DNA of 64,000 bases from Acidovorax soli. Lineage in GTDB: Bacteria; Pseudomonadota; Gammaproteobacteria; Burkholderiales; Burkholderiaceae_C. The stretch's first letter is position 1; every line of letters starts with the position of its first letter. This document shows, in pieces, positions 17,316-26,482 of this stretch. The DNA lies in contig NZ_JACHLK010000009.1 of assembly GCF_014207955.1 (NCBI RefSeq), forward strand, positions 1-64,000. The letters run 5' to 3'. The translations under genes were made by a program, and so were the position numbers. The notes under the pieces were generated by a model. It ran no database searches, had not been told where the DNA came from, and was given only the letters and a program-made list of their open reading frames with translations.

Positions 17316-18272
17316 TCAAGCCGACCGCAGCCGGCTGCGCAGCGCCGCCAGGGCCGGCCCATCGGCCAGGCCCGTGGTCAGCAGGCCCAGGCCCTGCAGC
17401 GAGGACTCCAGCGCCTCGGGCAGGCGCACCGCCAGCGCGGCCGCCAGGCCCGTGTCCACCAGGCCCTGCGCGATGCTTTGCGGCATGAGGCTCACCGCAC
17501 CGGTGCTGCGCAGGACCTCCAGCACCACGGGAAGGGCCGTGGTGGCCATGGGGTAGAGCTGCGGGCGTTCTGCCCGGCCGGCCCAAAGGCGGTCGTAGTA
17601 GTCGCGCACGCCCATGCCCCGGGGCGGCAGCACCCAGGGCAGGCCCGCCAGCCGGCCCAGCGCCACGCTGCGCTGGCCCGCCAGCGGGTGGCCGGGCGCC
17701 ACCACCACCATGGGGGCATCGCCCTGCAGCAGCTCGAACTGCCAGGCTGCGGGTACGTCCTGCGGGCGGCGGCAGACCACGGCATCGAGCCGCCCTGCAG
17801 CCAGCTCGGGCAGCAGGTGCACCATGTTCTCCTCGATCAGTTCCACCTGCAGCCCCGGTTGCGCCTGCAGCAGCGCTGGCAGGGCGCGGGCCAGCAGGCC
17901 CGAGGCCGCCGCGGGAATGCAGCCCAGGCGCAAAAAGGCCTGGGCCCCGGCCTGCAGGGCCAACAGGGTTTCGGTGGTGGCGCGCAGGGCCTGCAGCACA
18001 TTGCGCGCCACGGGCACCACCGCCTCGCCAAAGCGCGTGGGCCGCACGCCGCGGTTGTGGCGCTCGAACAGCGGGGCCTGCAACAGGTCTTCCAGGTCCG
18101 ACAGGGCCTGGGTGGCGGCCGGCTGGCTCATGCCCACCGCCACCGCCGCGCGCTGCACGCTGCCGGCATCGGCCAGGGCGGCGATCAGCTGCAGGTGCCG
18201 CAGCCGCCCGCGCGCGAGCAGGCGGTTGAACACTACGCCGGGGTCGGTCACTGCCGTTGCAGCCTTTGCCAT
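17316..18272 (-). CDS. LysR-family transcriptional regulator
   Basis: This 318-residue regulator has its helix-turn-helix at about 20-60 (LRHLQLIAALADAGSVQRAA..., recognition helix MSQPAATQALSDLE) and a LysR effector domain after residue 90. ATG at 18272 is preferred; a longer frame begins at TTG 18284. It is divergent from the Bug/M20 pair at 18369, with an inverted repeat between them, and upstream of the Bug gene at 16197 on the same strand, so it may govern both. Its N-terminal domain closely resembles that of the LysR protein at 20620 (NRLLARGxxRHxQ), suggesting duplication. Confidence 0.9.
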   Translation of the reverse strand: MAKAATAVTDPGVVFNRLLARGRLRHLQLIAALADAGSVQRAAVAVGMSQPAATQALSDLEDLLQAPLFERHNRGVRPTRFGEAVVPVARNVLQALRATTETLLALQAGAQAFLRLGCIPAAASGLLARALPALLQAQPGLQVELIEENMVHLLPELAAGRLDAVVCRRPQDVPAAWQFELLQGDAPMVVVAPGHPLAGQRSVALGRLAGLPWVLPPRGMGVRDYYDRLWAGRAERPQLYPMATTALPVVLEVLRSTGAVSLMPQSIAQGLVDTGLAAALAVRLPEALESSLQGLGLLTTGLADGPALAALRSRLRSA

Positions 18273-18301
18273 AAGCCCATCCAATACAAAACCCCTAAAT
18301 T

Positions 18302-18320
18302 CTATTGGTCAGCCCAATAG
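18302..18320. promoter_or_regulatory. Inverted repeat, candidate LysR operator
   Basis: CTATTGG (18302-18308) and its exact complement CCAATAG (18314-18320) are separated by 5 nt, in the 96-bp divergent region between the LysR gene and the Bug gene. The position and symmetry fit a LysR-type regulatory site. Confidence 0.5.
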
Positions 18321-18368
18321 CCAAGCCGCACAATCCGCCGCAGCATCTTCTACAGCCCGGCTTTCACC

Positions 18369-19361
18369 ATGAACACCCTCCTCTCCCGACGTGCCACGCT
18401 GCTGGCCGCTGCAGCCGCCAGCCTGTGCACCGCCATGCCTGCCGCGTTCGCCCAGGCCTACCCCGACAAGCCCGTGAAGCTGATCGTGCCCTTTGCCCCC
18501 GGCGGTTCCACCGACATCGTGGCGCGCCTGGTGGCCGACCGCATGCAGAAGTCGCTGGGCCAGTCGGTGGTGGTGGACAACCGCGCCGGTGCGGGCGGCG
18601 CCATCGGTGCCGAGGCCGTGGCGCGCTCGGCACCCGATGGCTACACCATCGGCGTGGGCACGGTGAGCACGCTGGCCGTGAATCCCGTACTGCTCAAGGC
18701 CTCGCGCACCGACCCCCTCAAAGACTTCGCGCCCATCACGGCGCTCGCCTCCATCCCTTCGGTGTTCTCGGCCCACCCCAGCCTCAAGGTGGACAGCCTG
18801 CCCGCCGTGGTGGCCCTGGCCCGCAGCAAGCCCGATCAGCTCAATGCCGGCTCGCCGGGCACAGGCTCCATCGGCCACCTGATCATCGAGGCCATGAACG
18901 ACGAGCTCAAGATCCAGGTGCGCCACGTGCCTTACAAGGGCATGGGCCCGGTGATCACGGGCGCACTGGGTGGCGAGACACAGCTCTTGAGCGACCAGTA
19001 CCCCTCGTCCGCGCCCTACATCAAGGCCGGCAAGCTGGTGCCCTTCGTCGTGGCGGCCGACAAGCGCCTGCCCGCCCTGCCCCATGTGCCCACCTTCAAG
19101 GAGCTGGGCCATGCGGACCTCAACGAGATCGCCATCACCTGGTTCGGCCTGGTGGCGCCTGCCAAGACGCCGCCGGCCATCGTGGCCAGGCTGAACGCCG
19201 CCGCGGCCGATGCGCTCAAGGATCCCGCCCTGCAGGCCCGCCTGAAGGAGCTGGGCGCCGAGTCCATCGCCGGCACGCCCGAGCAGTTCGGCGCCCTGAT
19301 AGCCACCAGCCTGGAGCGCGTGCGCAAGGTGGTGCAGGCCCGCAAGATCGAGATGGAGTGA
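18369..19361 (+). CDS. Bug/TctC-family substrate-binding protein
   Basis: This 330-residue periplasmic protein has a Sec signal ending near AFAQA (about residue 29). Next comes the family start YPDKPVKLIVPFAPGGSTDIVAR, VVDNRAGAGGAIGA, and RHVPYKGMGPVITGALGGE. It binds a small anionic or amide ligand in the periplasm. The M20 amidohydrolase starts 8 bp downstream, so the pair probably imports and hydrolyses an N-acyl amino acid or related amide. Control by the divergent LysR gene is likely. Confidence 0.9.
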   Translation: MNTLLSRRATLLAAAAASLCTAMPAAFAQAYPDKPVKLIVPFAPGGSTDIVARLVADRMQKSLGQSVVVDNRAGAGGAIGAEAVARSAPDGYTIGVGTVSTLAVNPVLLKASRTDPLKDFAPITALASIPSVFSAHPSLKVDSLPAVVALARSKPDQLNAGSPGTGSIGHLIIEAMNDELKIQVRHVPYKGMGPVITGALGGETQLLSDQYPSSAPYIKAGKLVPFVVAADKRLPALPHVPTFKELGHADLNEIAITWFGLVAPAKTPPAIVARLNAAAADALKDPALQARLKELGAESIAGTPEQFGALIATSLERVRKVVQARKIEME

Positions 19362-19369
19362 GCCGCGCC

Positions 19370-20566
19370 ATGACCACCCAGTTGCTCATCGACACCATCA
19401 CCGAACAGGCGCGCGCCCAGCACGAGCAGGTCGTGGCCTGGCGCCGCCACATGCACCGCCACGCCGAGCTGTCGTTCCAGGAGATCGACACGGCCGATTT
19501 CCTGGAGCGCGAGCTGCGCCAGATCGACGGCCTGGCCATCCACCGCCCCACGCCCACCAGCCTGGTGGCCACGCTGCGCGGCGCCCTGCCCGGCAAGGTG
19601 CTGGCGATCCGCGCCGACATCGACGCCCTGCCCATCCACGACCAGAAGACCTGCGACTATGCCTCGGCCCGGCCGGGTGCCATGCACGCCTGCGGGCACG
19701 ATGGCCATGCCTCCATGCTGCTCGGGGCCGCACGGCTGCTGGCCGGGCTGCGCCGGCAGTTGCCGGGCGAGGTGCGCTTTTTCTTCCAGCATGCCGAGGA
19801 ACAGCACCCCGGCGGCGCCCAGCAGATGGTGGACGCCGGCGTGATGCAGGGCGTGGACCGCATCATCTCGGCCCACGTCATGTCCACCGTGGACACGGGC
19901 CGCATCGTGGTGCTCGACGGGCCCACGCTCGCCAGCTCCGACCGCTTCGTGCTGCGCGTGCAGGGCAAGGGCGGCCATGCGGCCAACCCCGACAAATGCA
20001 TCGACCCGATCTGGATCGGCGCGCAGATCGTGGCCAACCTGCAGGCCGTGGTGGCACGCAACACCGATGCGCACGAGGCGCTGATCCTCTCGGTCACCAA
20101 GTTCCAGGCCGGCTCGGCGTTCAACGTGATCCCGGACAGCGCGGAACTCTCGGGCTCGGTGCGCTGCTACTCGCCCGAAGTGCGCGCGCGGGTCCCCCAG
20201 GCCATCGAGCGCATTGCCCGCGGCGTGGCCCAGGCCCATGGCGCCACGGTGGAGCTGGAGTACGTGCATGGCTACCGCCCGGTGGTCAACGACCCGGCCA
20301 CCGCCGCCGCCCTGCGCGCCGCCGTGCGCGAGGCCCTGCCCGAGGTGCCGCTGCACACCATGAACCCGCTGCCCAACAGCGAGGATTTCAGCGCCTTCAC
20401 CGAGCACGCCCCAGGCGCCTATGCGCTGATCGGCGCGCGCAGCGCGGCCAAGCACATCTGCCACCCGCACCACCACCCGCTGTTCGACTTCGACGAGGAT
20501 GCGCTGGAGCATGGCGTGCGCATGTTCGCTGCGGCGCCGTTCACGCTGAACGCACTTCAGGATTGA
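19370..20566 (+). CDS. M20-family metallo-amidohydrolase (hippurate hydrolase/aminoacylase type)
   Basis: This 398-residue enzyme has the M20D metal motif HACGHDGH at 106-113 (Cys108 and His110 as metal ligands) and the acidic pair Glu143-Glu144 in AEEQHPGG. A dimerisation domain lies in the middle, and the late metal region includes SEDFSAF and CHPHHHPLFDFDE. It hydrolyses the amide bond of N-acyl amino acids such as hippurate; the exact substrate is unknown. ATG at 19370 lies 8 bp behind the Bug gene. No signal peptide is seen, so it acts in the cytoplasm. Confidence 0.9.
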   Translation: MTTQLLIDTITEQARAQHEQVVAWRRHMHRHAELSFQEIDTADFLERELRQIDGLAIHRPTPTSLVATLRGALPGKVLAIRADIDALPIHDQKTCDYASARPGAMHACGHDGHASMLLGAARLLAGLRRQLPGEVRFFFQHAEEQHPGGAQQMVDAGVMQGVDRIISAHVMSTVDTGRIVVLDGPTLASSDRFVLRVQGKGGHAANPDKCIDPIWIGAQIVANLQAVVARNTDAHEALILSVTKFQAGSAFNVIPDSAELSGSVRCYSPEVRARVPQAIERIARGVAQAHGATVELEYVHGYRPVVNDPATAAALRAAVREALPEVPLHTMNPLPNSEDFSAFTEHAPGAYALIGARSAAKHICHPHHHPLFDFDEDALEHGVRMFAAAPFTLNALQD

Positions 20567-20589
20567 ACACGGCATCGGCAGGGTACAGT
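20563..20589 (+). promoter_or_regulatory. Candidate promoter for the downstream LysR gene
   Basis: TTGAAC (20563-20568, overlapping the M20 stop) and TACAGT (20584-20589), 15 nt apart, resemble -35 and -10 boxes. Transcription would begin near 20596, which supports a LysR start codon downstream of that point. Confidence 0.35.
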
Positions 20590-20619
20590 CGCAGCCCACA
20601 CCTTCGCCGACGACGTGCC

Positions 20620-21561
20620 TTGCAACACTCCGCCTCCTCGCTCCTGAACCGGCTGCTCGCGCGCGGCAAGTTCCGCCACATCCAGGTGCTGCTGCGCCTG
20701 GCCGAGCTGGGCAGCGTGCAGCGCGCGGCCGATGCCATCGGCATGACGCAGTCCTCCGTGACGCAGACCCTGGCCTACCTGGAAGACCTGCTGCAGATAC
20801 GCCTGTTCGAGCGGCATGCGCGCGGCGTGCGCCCCACGCCCGCCTGCACCGACCTGCTGCCCGTGGCGCGCCAGCTGATGCTGGGCATGGCCGATGGTGC
20901 CGAGCTCATTACCGCGCGGCAGAACCAGGGCCAGGGGCTGGTGCGCCTGCTCGGCTCGGCCAGCGCCATCAACGGCGTGCTGGTTGCCGCCCTGCCCGGC
21001 TTCTGCGACCGGCATCCGCAGATCCAGGTGCAACTGGCCGAGGCCGAGGGCGAAGACCAGCTCCTGGCCATGGCGCGCGGCGAGGTGGACCTGGTGGTGT
21101 GCCGCAAGCCTCCGGCCATTCCCGAAGGCTGGCAGTTCCACGCCTTGCGGGAGGACCGTTTCGTGATCGTGGCCCGCGCCGGCCACGCCCTGGTGGGTGG
21201 CGCCCCCGTCCAGCCGGCCGACCTGGCGTGCCAGACCTGGCTGCTGCTGCCCGCGGGCGTGGCCGGCCGCTGGCGCTTCGACGCGCTGGCCGAGGCGCAT
21301 TTCCCCCACCCTCCCCCGATCTACCCCGTGGTCACCCGGGCGCTGCCCATGCTGTGGTCGCTGCTGCGCAGCCGCGACCTGCTGGCCCTGCTGCCCGTGA
21401 ACCTGGTGCAGCCCCTGCTCGACACCGGAGAGCTGGAGGTACTGCCCTTTGGCGAGCCTGTGCCCATCGACCCCATCGGCGTGCTGCAGCCGGCCAGCGG
21501 CATGGGGGCTGCCAGCCAGGCGCTGGCGGACTTTCTGCGCAGCCGCCGCGATCCGGACTGA
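20620..21561 (+). CDS. LysR-family transcriptional regulator
   Basis: The conserved part starts at SLLNRLLARGKFRHIQVLL with the helix-turn-helix recognition helix MTQSSVTQTLAYLE, followed by a LysR effector domain (VRLLGSASAINGVLV onward). No ATG lies in frame near the expected start. TTG at 20620 gives 313 residues, matches the layout of the paralogue at 17316, and lies just after a plausible promoter; this start is an inference. It follows the M20 gene by 53 bp and may regulate it or the unlinked target of its own ligand. Confidence 0.82.
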   Translation: MQHSASSLLNRLLARGKFRHIQVLLRLAELGSVQRAADAIGMTQSSVTQTLAYLEDLLQIRLFERHARGVRPTPACTDLLPVARQLMLGMADGAELITARQNQGQGLVRLLGSASAINGVLVAALPGFCDRHPQIQVQLAEAEGEDQLLAMARGEVDLVVCRKPPAIPEGWQFHALREDRFVIVARAGHALVGGAPVQPADLACQTWLLLPAGVAGRWRFDALAEAHFPHPPPIYPVVTRALPMLWSLLRSRDLLALLPVNLVQPLLDTGELEVLPFGEPVPIDPIGVLQPASGMGAASQALADFLRSRRDPD

Positions 21562-21577
21562 AAACCCCTGCCAGGGC

Positions 21578-22777
21578 TCAGTGGGGGAAGCCACCGCGTG
21601 TGAGGCGCACGGGCTCTGCATCCATGCGGCGGATCAAGGCCTCCAGTCCGTCGCCCTGGGGTGTGCCACTGGCCGCCACCGGCCCATCCAGGGGCGCCCT
21701 GGGCACGGTCGTGGAGCGGCAGACCAGGTCGTCCTCGGACCAGGCGGCCTGGCCCGGCTGGCCCCGTGCACGCAGCCAGCCGCTGCGGTCCACGATCAGT
21801 TGGTAGCCCGGCAGCTCGGCGGCCGGGATGCCGAGCACCAGGCCCAGGGCCTGCTCCACGGCCTGCGCATCGCCCTGCGGCATGCATTCAGGATCGGCCC
21901 CTGGTGGCAGCGTGCCGGCCACCAGGGTGACCAGGCGCGGGTCGTCCGCCACGGGCGCCACACCAGGCCCTGCCACGGCCACGCGCACGCGCTGCCCCAC
22001 CAGGTCGCGGGATTGCCGCGAGCGCCCCTGGCGGCAGTCCAGCGCCATGCCGGGCAGGCGCACGGGGCGGTCCCAGGTGCCCGATTCGCGCAGCATCTGC
22101 CCGGCCGCATGGGCCTGCAGGTAGTCCAGCACCTCCCAGATCTGCTGATCGCTCAACGCAGCGCCAGTACCGGGCATGGTGGGCACTCCCGCGCGGTTGT
22201 GCATGCCCTCGCGCACGCGCCAGAACAGCTCGCCGTCGAGCCGCTTCCACAGCAAGGCCCCGTTCAGGTTGGGCGGCCACTGCACCAGTTGCGGCGCGTC
22301 GGGGCCTTCGCCCCGGCCATCGGTGCCATGGCAGCGCACACAGTGCTGCTGGTAGATGGCCTGGCCGCGCACGATGCCTGCCGCACGGAAACCGGTGGGT
22401 GACTGGTGCAGGCTGGTGGGCACGGCCGGGGCCAGCAGCAGATGGGCCGGCGGCCAGGGCGCCAGCACCAGCACGGTGGCGGCCAGCGCCGCCAGCGGCC
22501 ACCGGGCGCGGCGCCAGGGCAGCGCCAGGGCCAGCAGCACCAGCGCAGCGCCCGTGCAGGCCAGCGCCCCCAGCACACGCCGGGCGTGGCCTGCGTCCAC
22601 CACCAGCATCTCGGCCGCAATGCGGTGCGCCAGCGGCCAACTGGGCTGGCCATGGACATCGGGCGCCCAGCCCAGGGCGTGCAGCAGCGCGCGCAGGCCC
22701 TGCTGCGCGGCATGCAGGCCTTCGAGCAGGCCGTTCAACAGGTCCGGGGACAAGGCGCGCAGGCTACCAGCTGGCAT
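21578..22777 (-). CDS. Membrane-anchored c-type cytochrome
   Basis: This 399-residue protein has two hydrophobic helices at about 68-86 and 92-108, then a single haem c motif CVRCH at 146-150 and a downstream MPGTGAALSDQQIWEVLDYLQAH segment typical of class I cytochromes. The C-terminal 170 residues form a domain I do not recognise (GQRVRVAVAGPGVAPVADDP...). ATG at 22777 overlaps the end of the ABC ATPase gene by 14 bp, so the cytochrome is the last gene of the transporter operon. A periplasmic electron-transfer role tied to oxidation of the imported compound is inference. This is an unusual partner for a NitT/TauT transporter. Confidence 0.8.
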   Translation of the reverse strand: MPAGSLRALSPDLLNGLLEGLHAAQQGLRALLHALGWAPDVHGQPSWPLAHRIAAEMLVVDAGHARRVLGALACTGAALVLLALALPWRRARWPLAALAATVLVLAPWPPAHLLLAPAVPTSLHQSPTGFRAAGIVRGQAIYQQHCVRCHGTDGRGEGPDAPQLVQWPPNLNGALLWKRLDGELFWRVREGMHNRAGVPTMPGTGAALSDQQIWEVLDYLQAHAAGQMLRESGTWDRPVRLPGMALDCRQGRSRQSRDLVGQRVRVAVAGPGVAPVADDPRLVTLVAGTLPPGADPECMPQGDAQAVEQALGLVLGIPAAELPGYQLIVDRSGWLRARGQPGQAAWSEDDLVCRSTTVPRAPLDGPVAASGTPQGDGLEALIRRMDAEPVRLTRGGFPH

Positions 22778-23564
22778 CCAGCCCCAGCAGGGCCAGGGCT
22801 TCGCGGCGCAGCTCGGCCAGGCGCGGGTCACCACGGTGGCGCGGGTACGGCAGGTCGTTGACCAGCACCTGGCGGATGCGCGCCGGCCGGTCGGAGAACA
22901 CCACCACGCGCTGCGCCATGAACAGCGCCTCCTCCACGTCGTGCGTGACCAGCAGGGCCGAAAATCCCGTGCGCTGCCACAGGTCCACCAGCTCGGTCTG
23001 CATGGTCAGGCGCGTGAGCGAGTCGAGCTTGCCCAGCGGTTCGTCCAGCACCAGGAGGCTCGGGTCGTTCACCAGGGCCCGCGCCAGCGCCACGCGCTGG
23101 GCCATGCCGCCCGAGAGCTGGTGCGGGAAGGCCTTGGCAAAGTCCTGCAGGCCGACCAGGCGCAGCGCCTGGTCCACCCGGTGGCGCTGGGCGCGCAGAA
23201 TGCCGCGCGCCTGCAGGCCCAGGGCCACGTTGTCCCAGACGGTGCGCCAGGGAAACAGCGTGGGGTCCTGGAAAACCACGATGCGCGAGGGATCAGGGTC
23301 GGTGATGGGCGCGCCGTCGTGCAGCAACTCGCCCGTGGTGGCGGGCTCCAGCCCCGCCACCAGGCGCAGCAAGGTGCTCTTGCCGCAGCCGCTCGGGCCG
23401 AGCAGGGCCACGAATTCGCCGGGAGCGATGGACAGATCGAGTTCGTCGATGACATGCAGCGGGCCCGCGGGCAGATCGAACCAGTGGCTGACATTGCGCA
23501 CCTCGATGCGTGCGCCTGCGACCTTGTTGGAAGTGGTCGGCTCCGAAGCAACAGCGCTCACCAT
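22764..23564 (-). CDS. NitT/TauT-type ABC transporter ATP-binding protein
   Basis: This 266-residue ATPase has Walker A at 56-64 (GPSGCGKST), signature [15 protein letters not shown], Walker B LLVLDEPLGKLD and the switch histidine in VTHDVEEAL. This pattern is that of SsuB/TauB. ATG at 23564 overlaps the permease stop by 7 bp. It energises uptake through the permease at 23558 of a ligand delivered by the binding protein at 24612. The neighbouring thiol-dioxygenase-like and rhodanese genes suggest a sulfur compound, which is inference. Confidence 0.9.
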   Translation of the reverse strand: MVSAVASEPTTSNKVAGARIEVRNVSHWFDLPAGPLHVIDELDLSIAPGEFVALLGPSGCGKSTLLRLVAGLEPATTGELLHDGAPITDPDPSRIVVFQDPTLFPWRTVWDNVALGLQARGILRAQRHRVDQALRLVGLQDFAKAFPHQLSGGMAQRVALARALVNDPSLLVLDEPLGKLDSLTRLTMQTELVDLWQRTGFSALLVTHDVEEALFMAQRVVVFSDRPARIRQVLVNDLPYPRHRGDPRLAELRREALALLGLDASW

Positions 23565-24604
23565 TTCACCACCCCCTTCTGCCAGGACAGCACCCGGTCG
23601 CGCAGCACGAACAGCAAGGTGATGACGCCCGAGAACAGCAGCGCCATCACGATCAGCGCCGCATACATGTTGGGATAGGCCGCCCAGCCCTGGGCCCAGG
23701 TCAGGTACCAGCCCAGGCCGGCCTTCACGCCCAGCATCTCGGCCACGACCAGGGTGGAGAATGCCGCGCCCAGGCCCATGAACAGGCCCACGAAGACCTG
23801 CGGCAGTGCGGCCGGTATGGCCACGCGCAGCACCAGGAACCAGGGCGATGCGCCCATGGTGCGCGCCACGTCGTAGTAATTCTTGTGCACGCCTGCCACG
23901 CCCGACCAGGTGAGGATGGCCACCGGAAAGGCCGTGCCCAGCGCGATCAGGAAGATGGCCGTGGACCAGCTCGACGGAAAGAAATAGAAGCTCACCGGCA
24001 GCAGCGCCGTGGTGGGCACGGGCCCGAGGATGCGCAGCACCGGGTGGATCCAGTAGCTGGCCTGGCGCGACCAGCCGATCAGCACCCCGGTGACAAAGCC
24101 CGCTGCCGCGCCGATGGCAATGCCCAGGGCGAGCAGGCGCAACGATGCGCCCGCGCTTTCCAACAGGCGCGCCCAGTCGGTGGCATAGACCTCCACCAGG
24201 CTCTGCGGCGGCGCAAAGAATGGCGGCGGCAAGGTGCCCAGCTTGGCCGTGAAGACCTCCCAGACCGCAAAGCCCAGCGCCAGGGCCACGAGCCAGGGGC
24301 CGGCCTTGCGCACACGCGGTGCGGCGCGGCCCAGCGCGCCCGGCACGAAGGCCAGCACCGCCAGAACCAGCGCTACAGCGCCCGAACCGAGGGCGAACTC
24401 TTCGGTGAACGCCCAGTCGCTGAAACCCACGGGTTTGTTGGGCCACAGGGAGGTGACAAGCCCCAGTGCGGCCCAGGCGACGGCGGCGGCCAAGCCGGTC
24501 CACCAGAACGCGGGAGCAGTCGCGGTCCGCCGCGCTGCGGTCACCGCCGGGGCTGCGGCCACGGCGGCCGGCGCAGGAAGGATGTGATCGGCAACAGTGC
24601 TCAT
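23558..24604 (-). CDS. NitT/TauT-type ABC transporter permease with extended N-terminus
   Basis: This 348-residue inner-membrane protein is longer than SsuC/TauC (about 260). The first 100 residues carry about three extra hydrophobic helices before the usual permease core. The core holds the EAA loop around ARTMGASPWFLVLRVAIPAALPQVF and typical BPD-type helices. ATG at 24604 (MSTVADHIL) lies 7 bp behind the binding-protein stop. With the ATPase at 22764 it forms the channel of an importer. The extra N-terminal helices are odd and may interact with the cytochrome encoded in the same operon. Confidence 0.88.
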   Translation of the reverse strand: MSTVADHILPAPAAVAAAPAVTAARRTATAPAFWWTGLAAAVAWAALGLVTSLWPNKPVGFSDWAFTEEFALGSGAVALVLAVLAFVPGALGRAAPRVRKAGPWLVALALGFAVWEVFTAKLGTLPPPFFAPPQSLVEVYATDWARLLESAGASLRLLALGIAIGAAAGFVTGVLIGWSRQASYWIHPVLRILGPVPTTALLPVSFYFFPSSWSTAIFLIALGTAFPVAILTWSGVAGVHKNYYDVARTMGASPWFLVLRVAIPAALPQVFVGLFMGLGAAFSTLVVAEMLGVKAGLGWYLTWAQGWAAYPNMYAALIVMALLFSGVITLLFVLRDRVLSWQKGVVKW

Positions 24605-24611
24605 GGCGGGC

Positions 24612-25640
24612 TCAGGCCAGTACATCCGCGTGGACATGGGCCGCAAAGCGTGCCGGGTCGGTGGAGGGCTTGAGCACCCCCACCAGCTTGAAATCGCGCG
24701 CGTAGAACTCGATCTCCTGGCGCAGGGCCGTGCCCACGGGGTGGCTGCGGTGGGTGAGCGTGCCCAGCACCGCGCGCAGATCTTCCTGCGGCACCTTGGA
24801 GTACGGGCTGAAGATGCGTGCCGTCTCGTTCGGGTTGTCGGCCACGAAGTCCGATGCCTCGATGATGGCACGCGTGAGCGCGGCCGCCGTGCCCTTGTCA
24901 TTGCGCACCATGGCACCGCTCACGCCCAGCACGCAGCAGGTCTTGGCGGCGTACTCGCCCGAGAGGTTGGAGGCCAGGTCCACCAGGCCCTTGGTGCGCC
25001 GCTGGATCAAGAGCAGGTTGGGGTCGCCATCGGCAATGGCCTGGGCCTCGCCCTTTTCCACGGCCAGGCCCAGCATGTCGCCGGGGAATTGGCGCCAGGC
25101 TACATCCTTCTCGGGATTCAGCCCGGCCTTGGCCAGCAGCACCGAGAAGAAGTTCTTGCCCGGGCTGTTGAGGTCCGACACGGCAATCGTCTTGCCCTTG
25201 AGCTTTTGCAGGCTGGTCACGCCCGCAGCTTCGTAGCCCACCAGGCGCGAGCAGCCGCCGTGCGAGCTGCCCACCAGCTTCACATCGAAGCCCGACTCCA
25301 GCGGCTTGATCCAGCGGTGCACCATGCCCAGGCCGGCATCGGCCTTGGAAGTGGCGATGGTTTCGAGCAACTGGTCGGTGGAGCCCGCGAAGTTGACCAG
25401 CTCGACCTTGAGGCCGTGCTTTTCGAAGATGCCGCGCTCGATCGCCACCGGGGCGGCCGACAGGCAGATGGCATTGGCGTTCCACGCCAGCTTCACCTCG
25501 CGCAGCTTGCCAGCGGCCAGCACCTGGCTGCCCACCACGCCCGATGCGCCCACCACCGTGGCCGCGCCGGTGGCGCGCAGCACCTGCCGGCGCGACCAAC
25601 GCGCCTCTCCTCCACCCAGAATCCGGCCCTTGTTGTTCAT
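24612..25640 (-). CDS. NitT/TauT-type ABC transporter substrate-binding protein, Tat-exported
   Basis: This 342-residue protein has a twin-arginine motif at 16-22 (SRRQVLR) and a signal ending near VLAAG. The body fits the SsuA/TauA/ThiY family: ICLSAAPVAIERGIFEKHGL, KLKGKTIAVSDLNSPGKNFF and the late FSPYSKVPQEDL segment. Export by Tat suggests folding with a cofactor or rapid folding. ATG at 25640 is the first codon of a compact minus-strand operon with the permease, ATPase and cytochrome c. It is divergent from the cupin gene at 25754. The ligand is unknown. Confidence 0.88.
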   Translation of the reverse strand: MNNKGRILGGGEARWSRRQVLRATGAATVVGASGVVGSQVLAAGKLREVKLAWNANAICLSAAPVAIERGIFEKHGLKVELVNFAGSTDQLLETIATSKADAGLGMVHRWIKPLESGFDVKLVGSSHGGCSRLVGYEAAGVTSLQKLKGKTIAVSDLNSPGKNFFSVLLAKAGLNPEKDVAWRQFPGDMLGLAVEKGEAQAIADGDPNLLLIQRRTKGLVDLASNLSGEYAAKTCCVLGVSGAMVRNDKGTAAALTRAIIEASDFVADNPNETARIFSPYSKVPQEDLRAVLGTLTHRSHPVGTALRQEIEFYARDFKLVGVLKPSTDPARFAAHVHADVLA

Positions 25641-25753
25641 GCCCTGCACCTCGTGTGTAATGAAAAAGAAAGAGACAGCGGTGGCAGACACCGCACCATC
25701 CGCATTGCACAAGGCGGGCCCCCAAAAGAGAACGAAGAAAAACGGAGATGGAT

Positions 25754-26452
25754 ATGCAAAACTTTCCACACACCCCAACGCCCAACACTGGTGCAATGCA
25801 GGGCATGAATGCCCTCGCCCCCGACGTTCTCGAACAAGCATCCTCCACAGCCCCCAACACCGCCCGCCTGCGCAGCTTTGTGCAGCAACTGGCGGCCCTG
25901 GTGGAAAGCGCCCCGCCAGAGCCCGAGCTGCTCACGCGCGGCGGCGCGCTGCTTGGCGCCCTGGTGGCCCATGACGACTGGCTGCCCGCCGCCTATGCCC
26001 AGCCCAATCCCGAGCGCTACCAGCAGTTTTTGCTGCACGCCGATGCGCTGGGCCGCTTCTCGGTGGTGAGCTTTGTCTGGGGGCCGGGCCAGGCCACGCC
26101 CATCCATGACCACACGGTGTGGGGGCTGATCGGCATGCTGCGCGGCGCCGAAGACTCGCAGGCCTATGCCCGCACGGCGGATGGCCGCTGGGCCCCCCAG
26201 GGCGCGCCGCACCGCCTGCAACCAGGCCAGGTGGAGGCCGTGTCCCCCACCATCGGCGATGTGCACCGCGTGAGCAATGCGTGGGAGGGCCGCACCTCCG
26301 TCAGCATCCATGTGTATGGCGCCAACATCGGCGCCGTGCAGCGCAGCGTGTACCTGGAAGACGGTACGCGCAAACCCTTCATCTCGGGCTACAGCAACAG
26401 CACCCTGCCCAATATCTGGGACCTCTCCAAGAACCCGGCTGCCTCGGCCTGA
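25754..26452 (+). CDS. Cupin thiol-dioxygenase-like protein (cysteine dioxygenase family)
   Basis: This 232-residue protein has the cupin iron motif His118-Asp-His120 (ATPIHDHTVWG) and a third histidine at 171 (GDVHRVSN). This three-histidine set is typical of cysteine or mercaptopropionate dioxygenases, which oxidise a thiol to a sulfinate with O2. ATG at 25754 is preferred over 25748 because GGAG (25744-25747) then lies 6 nt upstream. The rhodanese gene follows 30 bp later. Together with the divergent transporter this suggests uptake and oxidation of an organic thiol; the substrate is unproven. Confidence 0.8.
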   Translation: MQNFPHTPTPNTGAMQGMNALAPDVLEQASSTAPNTARLRSFVQQLAALVESAPPEPELLTRGGALLGALVAHDDWLPAAYAQPNPERYQQFLLHADALGRFSVVSFVWGPGQATPIHDHTVWGLIGMLRGAEDSQAYARTADGRWAPQGAPHRLQPGQVEAVSPTIGDVHRVSNAWEGRTSVSIHVYGANIGAVQRSVYLEDGTRKPFISGYSNSTLPNIWDLSKNPAASA

Positions 26453-26482
26453 CCCTTTTCCAAAGACCGTACGATTCCACCC

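Noticed and set aside
23558-24916. Permease frame extended upstream to 24916
   Set aside because: The extra 104 codons overlap the 3' end of the binding-protein gene and lack hydrophobic character. ATG at 24604 fits the operon spacing.
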